DNA from: Thermoleophilia bacterium
GTDB lineage: Bacteria; Actinomycetota; Thermoleophilia; Gaiellales; Gaiellaceae
Direction of reading: 5' to 3'
Assembly: GCA_016844515.1 (NCBI GenBank)
Contig: JAERMP010000128.1
Location: 1-11,630 of the forward strand
DNA length: 11,630 nucleotides
The position numbers and the translations under genes were made by a program. A model generated the notes under the pieces. That model was not told the DNA's origin, searched no databases, and saw only the letters and a list, made by a program, of their open reading frames with translations. This document shows positions 8,275 to 11,630 of the stretch, one piece after another. Every line of letters begins with the position of its first letter. The stretch's first letter is position 1.

Positions 8275-8300
8275 CGTGGGGGAACCTCGGTTCCCCCACG
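8275..8300. terminator. Strong hairpin, possible bidirectional terminator (no T-run)
   Basis: Arms CGTGGGGGAACC (8275-8286) and GGTTCCCCCACG (8289-8300) are perfectly complementary over 12 bp with a 2-nt centre, effectively an 11-bp stem closed by the tetraloop CTCG. It sits midway between convergent genes (stops at 8181 on plus and 8428 on minus), where a bidirectional terminator is expected. Neither side has a T-tract, so it would act as an I-shaped (U-less) terminator of the kind reported for high-GC actinobacteria. Confidence 0.5.
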
Positions 8301-8308
8301 AACGACCA

Positions 8309-8331
8309 CGGGCTCCACACCAGGGAGCCCG
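8309..8331. terminator. Second hairpin of the convergent spacer
   Basis: CGGGCTCC (8309-8316) and GGAGCCCG (8324-8331) form an 8-bp stem with a 7-nt loop, 8 bp after the previous stem. A weaker hairpin, AGGCG/CGCCT (8351-8355, 8363-8367), follows. Together with the other stems it makes the 246-bp spacer (8182-8427) unusually rich in secondary structure. I see no credible gene there and no tRNA fold. Confidence 0.45.
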
Positions 8332-8427
8332 CGATCGGCCGTCAGATACAAGGCGCTCCGCTCGCCTAGCGGTTCGCCCTGCAGCGCGCATCATGGAACT
8401 TTCGTCGGCGGAGTTCAAGTGCCATCG

Positions 8428-9837
8428 TCACAGAGCCGCGAGGTACTTGTCTTTTTCCCACTCCGTGACCTGCACGCGGTACTCGTCCCACTCCTTGCGC
8501 TTGAGCTCGATGTAGCGCGGGAAGATGTGCTCGCCGAGCGCGCGCCGCATCACCTCGGAGCCCGCGAGCTCGTCAATCGCTTCGCCGAGCGACTCCGGAA
8601 GCGCGATGATCCCGCGCTCGCGCCGCTGCTCGGTCGTCAGCCGATAGAGGTTCCCCTCCATCGAATCGGGGAGCTCGTAGCCCTTCTCGATTCCCTCCAA
8701 GCCGGCCTGCAGCAGCGCGGCGAACGCGAGGTAGGGGTTGCAGGCGGGATCGGGGCAGCGGATCTCGGCACGCGTCGCCTGCTCGGAGCCCGGCTTGTAG
8801 AGCGGTATCCGGATGAGCGCCGAGCGGTTGCGCTGCGACCAAGCCACGTAGACGGGCGCCTCATAGCCAGGCACGAGCCTCTTGTACGAGTTGACCCACT
8901 GCGCGAGCACGGCGGACATCTCGCGCGCGTGAACGAGCAGCCCGGCGATGAAGCTCTTCGCATTCTTGGAGAGGTGATGCGGGTCACGCCGGTCGAAGAA
9001 CTGGTTGCGACCGCCCTTGAACAGCGACATGTGCGTGTGCATGCCGGAGCCGTTCTCGCCAAACAGCGGCTTCGGCATGAAGGTCGCGTAGTAGCCGTGC
9101 CAGGCAGCGACCTCCTTGACGATGAGCCGATAGGTGATCGTGTAGTCGGCCATCGAGAGCGCATCCGCGTAGCGCATGTCGATCTCGTGCTGGGAGGGGC
9201 CCACCTCGTGGTGGTGGTACTCGATCGGGATGCCGACCTCTTCGAGAGCCGCGATCGTGTCGTTGCGCACCTCGGTCGCCGCGTCCTGCGCCGTCATCGC
9301 GAAGTAGCCGCCCTCGTCGATCGTCTCGGTTCCCTTGTCGTCCTCGAAGAGGAAGTACTCGAGCTCGGGACCGACATTGAACGCGTCGAAGCCCATGCTC
9401 TTCATGCGGTCGAGCGCCTTGCGAAGCGCGAAGCGCGGATCGCCCTCGTACGGGACGCCGTCTGGCGTGACGACGTCGCAGATCATGCGGGCGACCTTCG
9501 CGCCGATCGCGTGCCCGTGCTCGTCGATTGGCCGCGGCATGAGCTGGAAACTGGCCGGGTCGGGGATCGCCACCATGTCGGACTCCTCGATCGCGTTGAA
9601 GCCCGTGATCGACGAGCCGTCGAAGCCCATCCCGTCGTTCAGCGCCTCCTGCATCTCGGACGGGGTAACAGCGAACGACTTGAGATGTCCCTCGAGATCG
9701 GTGAACCAGAAGAGAACGTGCTCGACGTTCTCGTCCCTGATCCGCTTGAGTACCGCGCGCCGCGCGGCCAAGCTCGACGTCGCGCGGTCGCGGCTCTTGA
9801 CCATCGTCCCCCGCGCCTGCGTCCTGGGTCGTGCCAT
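8428..9837 (-). CDS. glnA: Type I glutamine synthetase (glutamate-ammonia ligase)
   Basis: 469 residues, normal for dodecameric GSI. It condenses glutamate and ammonia with ATP to glutamine, in the cytoplasm. Visible motifs: N-terminal beta-Grasp segment with DLEGHLKSFAVTP (47-59) and GFDGSSITGF (71-80). The metal/glutamate site has GPELEYFLF (156-164) and EVGPSQHEID (211-220). The ATP/ammonia region has NGSGMHTHMSLF (262-273), the flap region NSYKRLVPGYEAPVY (316-330), and RCPDPACNPYLAF (360-372). The region where enterobacterial GS carries the adenylylated Tyr reads EGNLYRLTTEQRRERGI and lacks the beta-type insertion, so control by GlnE adenylylation is unlikely (GSI-alpha-like). ATG 9837 is chosen over 9858 because GGGAGG (9843-9848) sits 5 nt upstream. 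Its leader contains a terminator that must be read through. Whether it is the main glnA or a paralogue is not decidable here. Confidence 0.95.
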   Translation of the reverse strand: MARPRTQARGTMVKSRDRATSSLAARRAVLKRIRDENVEHVLFWFTDLEGHLKSFAVTPSEMQEALNDGMGFDGSSITGFNAIEESDMVAIPDPASFQLMPRPIDEHGHAIGAKVARMICDVVTPDGVPYEGDPRFALRKALDRMKSMGFDAFNVGPELEYFLFEDDKGTETIDEGGYFAMTAQDAATEVRNDTIAALEEVGIPIEYHHHEVGPSQHEIDMRYADALSMADYTITYRLIVKEVAAWHGYYATFMPKPLFGENGSGMHTHMSLFKGGRNQFFDRRDPHHLSKNAKSFIAGLLVHAREMSAVLAQWVNSYKRLVPGYEAPVYVAWSQRNRSALIRIPLYKPGSEQATRAEIRCPDPACNPYLAFAALLQAGLEGIEKGYELPDSMEGNLYRLTTEQRRERGIIALPESLGEAIDELAGSEVMRRALGEHIFPRYIELKRKEWDEYRVQVTEWEKDKYLAAL

Positions 9838-9851
9838 GAAAACCTCCCTTG

Positions 9852-9885
9852 AAAACAAAAAGACCCCGGGCGAGATCGCCCGAGG
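9852..9885 (-). terminator. Intrinsic terminator in the glnA leader (attenuator)
   Basis: Read on the minus strand, CCUCGGGCG (9885-9877) pairs with CGCCCGGGG (9872-9864) through 9 bp, one of them U-G, around the loop AUCU. UC and then UUUUUGUUUU (9861-9852) follow. The U-run ends only 3 nt before the Shine-Dalgarno (9848-9843) of glnA, so no promoter can fit between terminator and gene. Any glnA transcript must pass through it, which makes it an attenuator and not merely the end of the upstream ABC operon. Confidence 0.75.
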
Positions 9886-9898
9886 CCACGTTGCCTCA
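9881..9898 (-). promoter_or_regulatory. Hexaloop hairpin overlapping the glnA terminator (ANTAR-target-like)
   Basis: Minus-strand RNA GAGGC (9897-9893), loop AACGUG (9892-9887), GCCUC (9886-9882) is a 5-bp stem, extendable by a U-G pair. The loop has A at position 1 and G at position 4, the signature of ANTAR-bound hairpins. Its 3' arm is the start of the terminator's 5' arm, so the two structures exclude each other, as in known ANTAR antitermination leaders. A competing small hairpin, GUUG-UGAGG-CAAC, overlaps its 5' side. A clear partner hairpin upstream was not found, so the ANTAR assignment is a hypothesis. Confidence 0.45.
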
Positions 9899-9912
9899 CA
9901 ACAGACGGCGGG

Positions 9913-9942
9913 ACTCTAGCAGGCAGATCCGACGCGCCTCAG
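9913..9942 (-). promoter_or_regulatory. Candidate glnA promoter upstream of the attenuator
   Basis: On the minus strand TAGAGT (9918-9913) fits the TAnnnT -10 box. CTGAGG (9942-9937; only TGA shared with TTGACA) lies 18 nt upstream. The predicted start near 9906-9904 would give a leader of about 70 nt containing the hexaloop hairpin, terminator and ribosome binding site. The -35 is weak, and transcription could also enter from the ABC operon. Confidence 0.35.
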
Positions 9943-9944
9943 GA

Positions 9945-10730
9945 CTACGCGGACGCGCCCGTGTAGTTCCGGAGGCCGAAGCGCCAGAACCAGCGGGTGA
10001 AAGCGAAGAGAACGACCGCGAACCCAGCGGCCAGCGCGAGCGTCTGCCAGTCGAGCCGAGAGGTCAGCGCCTCCGCCGGCACGGTGATCGCGAACGCAAT
10101 CGGCACGAGGAACGTGATGCCGAAGCGCAGCCAATCAGGATAGATGCCGACCGGCCAACGGCCCGTCTGGAAGATCCCTTCAAACAGCTCCGGCAGAAAC
10201 CACATGCGCACGATCCAGAACGAGCCCGTGGCAAGCAGGAGCCAGAAGCAGTAGAGCATCACCGCACCGAAAGCCAGGGCGACAGCGAATGCCATGACGT
10301 CGAGAACACCCAGGTCGCCACCGAGCCGAACGAGTGCGACCGCTATGACGACCGCACCCAACACGATGTCGACCGCCTGCCAGACCTGCACCTCGCGGAC
10401 GCTCACGAGCATCTGGGCGTCCACGGGCTTGGTCAACGCATGGTCGAGCTTTCCTTCCCGCACGTCTTCGGTCAGCCGCATCATGTTCGGCTGGATGAGC
10501 ATGCGAATCACACCGCCCATGAGGATCTGGGTGCCGAGCACGGCGAGGAGCTCGGGCTGCGACCACCCGTTCAGCTCCGCAACATGGGAGTAGACGAGTG
10601 CGATGACGATGAGCCCGGTCGCGAGTGCGAGCGCGGATTGCAGTACCTGCAACGCGAAGTTGACCCGGTACTGGAGGTCGTTCATCACCCCGATCCGGAG
10701 GTGCAGAAGCGCTACGCGAAGCGTCGTCAC
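9945..10730 (-). CDS. ABC-2 type transporter permease (COG3694-like)
   Basis: 261 residues, six predicted membrane helices, no ATPase motif. The short cytoplasmic N-terminus (TTLRVALLHLRIGVMNDLQYR) leads into helix 1. The cytoplasmic loop EDVREGKLDHALTKPVD is the conserved EG.LD..L.KP element of the ABC2_membrane_6-type permeases. Later helices include the segments around GVLDVMAFAVALAFGA and TLALAAGFAVVLFAF. It should pair with the permease encoded just upstream to form the membrane half of an exporter; the substrate is unknown. GTG 10730 is chosen because it lies one base after the upstream stop (TGA-T-GTG), with GGGG 9 nt before it; longer readings run through the preceding gene out of frame. 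The stop is 107 bp from the glnA start, on the same strand. Confidence 0.85.
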   Translation of the reverse strand: MTTLRVALLHLRIGVMNDLQYRVNFALQVLQSALALATGLIVIALVYSHVAELNGWSQPELLAVLGTQILMGGVIRMLIQPNMMRLTEDVREGKLDHALTKPVDAQMLVSVREVQVWQAVDIVLGAVVIAVALVRLGGDLGVLDVMAFAVALAFGAVMLYCFWLLLATGSFWIVRMWFLPELFEGIFQTGRWPVGIYPDWLRFGITFLVPIAFAITVPAEALTSRLDWQTLALAAGFAVVLFAFTRWFWRFGLRNYTGASA

Positions 10731-10731
10731 A

Positions 10732-11580
10732 TCAATTCCCCACGGCGGTGTAGCGCCTGATGGCGTAACGCCAGACAAGTGAGAAGACACCGATGCCCAC
10801 GACGGTCCAGAACACCTGCATGGCAAGCCCGCCCAGGAGCTCGGCATTCGTGAGGTCGCCGACGAGCGTCTGGATCGGGAAGTAGAAGGTCCAGCGGAAA
10901 GGTAGGAACCACGCGACGGTCTGCACCCACTCGGGGAAGAGCGTGAGCGGGACGAGGCGGCCCGAGAGCAGGAGCTCGAGCGCGATGTAGAGCTGGAACA
11001 ACGCACCGACGCGGGTCGTCCAGAAGCAGATCAGCCCCAGAGCCGTCTGGTTGAAGGTCCGGATCAGGTAGGCGCCCCAGACGGCGACCCCGAAGACCGC
11101 GACCTCGAGCGGGCGGACGTCGAAGGTCGGGTTGAAGACGAGCGTCAGGACCACCGCGATCGGCAGGTAGAAAAGAACCCAGGGGATCTTCCCGCCCGCA
11201 AACCACGCGAGGTCGTAATGGATCGGATGCAGCGGGCGGAGCAGCTGACCCGAAAGCTCGCCCTCGCGGATACGCCACTCCCAGCCGTACGGTGTGAAGA
11301 CGATATTCATTGTCCGAACGAGCGTCCAGACGATGTAGTAGGCGGCAAACTCCCCGGCAGTGAGCCCGCCGACGGTCCCACCCGACTGATCCGCGATCGT
11401 CGACCAGACGACGAGGTAGATGACCGGCTCGGCCACCATTCCGATCAGGTACATGTAGGTAGCGGCGCGGTACTGGAACTGCTCTTGCACCGCGGTTCGC
11501 ATCGTCGTGACGTAGAAGTCGGCGAGCGAGCGGAAGCGGCTCTCCTGCGCGAGTGGTGCAGTTGTAGGAGTACTGCTCAT
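10732..11580 (-). CDS. ABC-2 type transporter permease (COG4587-like)
   Basis: 282 residues. The N-terminal 40 residues are cytoplasmic, then six or so membrane helices begin at ATYMYLIGMVAEPVIYLVVW. The loop WRIREGELSGQLLRPLHPIHYD carries the same I.EGELS..LL.PL element seen in the partner permease, and FPEWVQTVAWFLPFRWTFYFPI resembles the family's conserved P.W......PF....YFP motif. It forms the second membrane subunit of an exporter together with the downstream permease and the ATPase upstream. The ATG at 11580 overlaps the ATPase stop as ATGA. Gene order ATPase, COG4587-like, COG3694-like is the standard three-gene arrangement of this uncharacterised transporter type. No substrate is suggested by neighbours. 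Confidence 0.87.
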   Translation of the reverse strand: MSSTPTTAPLAQESRFRSLADFYVTTMRTAVQEQFQYRAATYMYLIGMVAEPVIYLVVWSTIADQSGGTVGGLTAGEFAAYYIVWTLVRTMNIVFTPYGWEWRIREGELSGQLLRPLHPIHYDLAWFAGGKIPWVLFYLPIAVVLTLVFNPTFDVRPLEVAVFGVAVWGAYLIRTFNQTALGLICFWTTRVGALFQLYIALELLLSGRLVPLTLFPEWVQTVAWFLPFRWTFYFPIQTLVGDLTNAELLGGLAMQVFWTVVGIGVFSLVWRYAIRRYTAVGN

Positions 11581-11630
11581 TCCACGGTTTCCCGCGCGAA
11601 GACGAGCTCGATCACATCCTCGATCGGCGG
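11577..11630 (-). CDS. ABC transporter ATPase, C-terminal fragment (cut by window edge)
   Basis: Seventeen codons and a TGA remain: PPIEDVIELVFARETVE. The PPIE.VI...F ending is typical of the ATPase partner of this transporter class (COG4586-like). The frame overlaps the permease start by 4 nt (ATGA, 11577-11580). No Walker or signature motif lies within the window, so the call rests on the ending, the frame and the operon context. The gene is intact as far as seen; truncation is only by the window boundary. Confidence 0.65.
   Translation of the reverse strand, partial: PPIEDVIELVFARETVE

Noticed and set aside
8350..8390. tRNA-like stretch (GGTTCG with nearby small stems)
   Set aside because: No acceptor stem, anticodon arm or consistent D-arm can be paired around it.
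8276..8515. Small plus-strand reading frame with an excellent AAAGGAGG (8262-8269) 6 nt before GTG 8276
   Set aside because: The start codon lies inside a 12-bp-arm hairpin, the translation is Arg/Pro-rich and the second half is antisense to the end of glnA. The SD-like match is probably coincidental.
8419..9852. Long open frame on the plus strand antisense to glnA (about 477 codons)
   Set aside because: It mirrors glnA codon by codon; its Arg/Glu/Val-rich, low-complexity translation matches no family, while the opposite strand is an unmistakable glutamine synthetase.
10731..11006. N-terminal extension of the second permease to 11006
   Set aside because: The extra residues are Ser/Arg-rich and out of frame with the overlapping upstream permease; GTG 10730 gives the proper family start right after the upstream stop.

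Overview
The window looks like a chromosomal segment of a high-GC actinobacterium. The best guess is class Thermoleophilia (Gaiellales or Solirubrobacterales relatives). That guess rests on strong C/G third-position bias, GTG starts, starts that appear leaderless with a TAnnnT box about 9-10 nt upstream, and the gene families present; it is an inference without database support. I see no insertion sequence, CRISPR array, tRNA, rRNA or phage gene. It reads as ordinary chromosome carrying several small regulatory systems.

Layout. (1) 41-856 (-): secreted collagen-like protein with 36 unbroken G-X-Y triplets between two small cysteine-containing domains. (2) 1009-2895 (+), divergent from it: an ABC-F translation-type ATPase. 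(3) A 27-bp near-perfect palindrome at 2916-2942, then an ECF sigma factor (2998-3537) overlapping a two-pass membrane protein with a DUF4349-like domain (3524-4645), the likely sigma/anti-sigma pair. (4) Copies of a GGGGTC-T-GACCCC palindrome at 4655-4750. (5) On the minus strand, a double-GAF HisKA_2-type histidine kinase (5325-6650, probably with a missing or frameshifted N-terminus) translationally coupled by a GTGA overlap to an ANTAR response regulator (4729-5328); this is a PdtaS/PdtaR-like system. (6) On the plus strand, three small four-helix membrane proteins of apparently common origin (6751-7215, 7250-7729, 7726-8181). (7) A hairpin-rich convergent spacer (8182-8427). (8) On the minus strand, a type I glutamine synthetase (8428-9837) whose leader carries a strong intrinsic terminator directly in front of the ribosome binding site, overlapped by a hexaloop hairpin. 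(9) Upstream of it on the minus strand, two ABC-2 permeases (9945-10730, 10732-11580) and the last codons of their ATPase (11577-11630, cut by the window edge).

The most interesting reading joins regions 5 and 8. ANTAR proteins act by stabilising hairpins with A1/G4 hexaloops that overlap intrinsic terminators. The glnA leader has exactly one such hairpin (GAGGC-AACGUG-GCCUC) sharing bases with the terminator, and there is no room for a promoter between terminator and start codon. Transcript read-through, and so glutamine synthesis, may therefore be controlled by antitermination, possibly by the ANTAR regulator encoded about 3 kb away. The usual first hairpin of the pair is not evident, so the attenuator is better supported than the ANTAR link.
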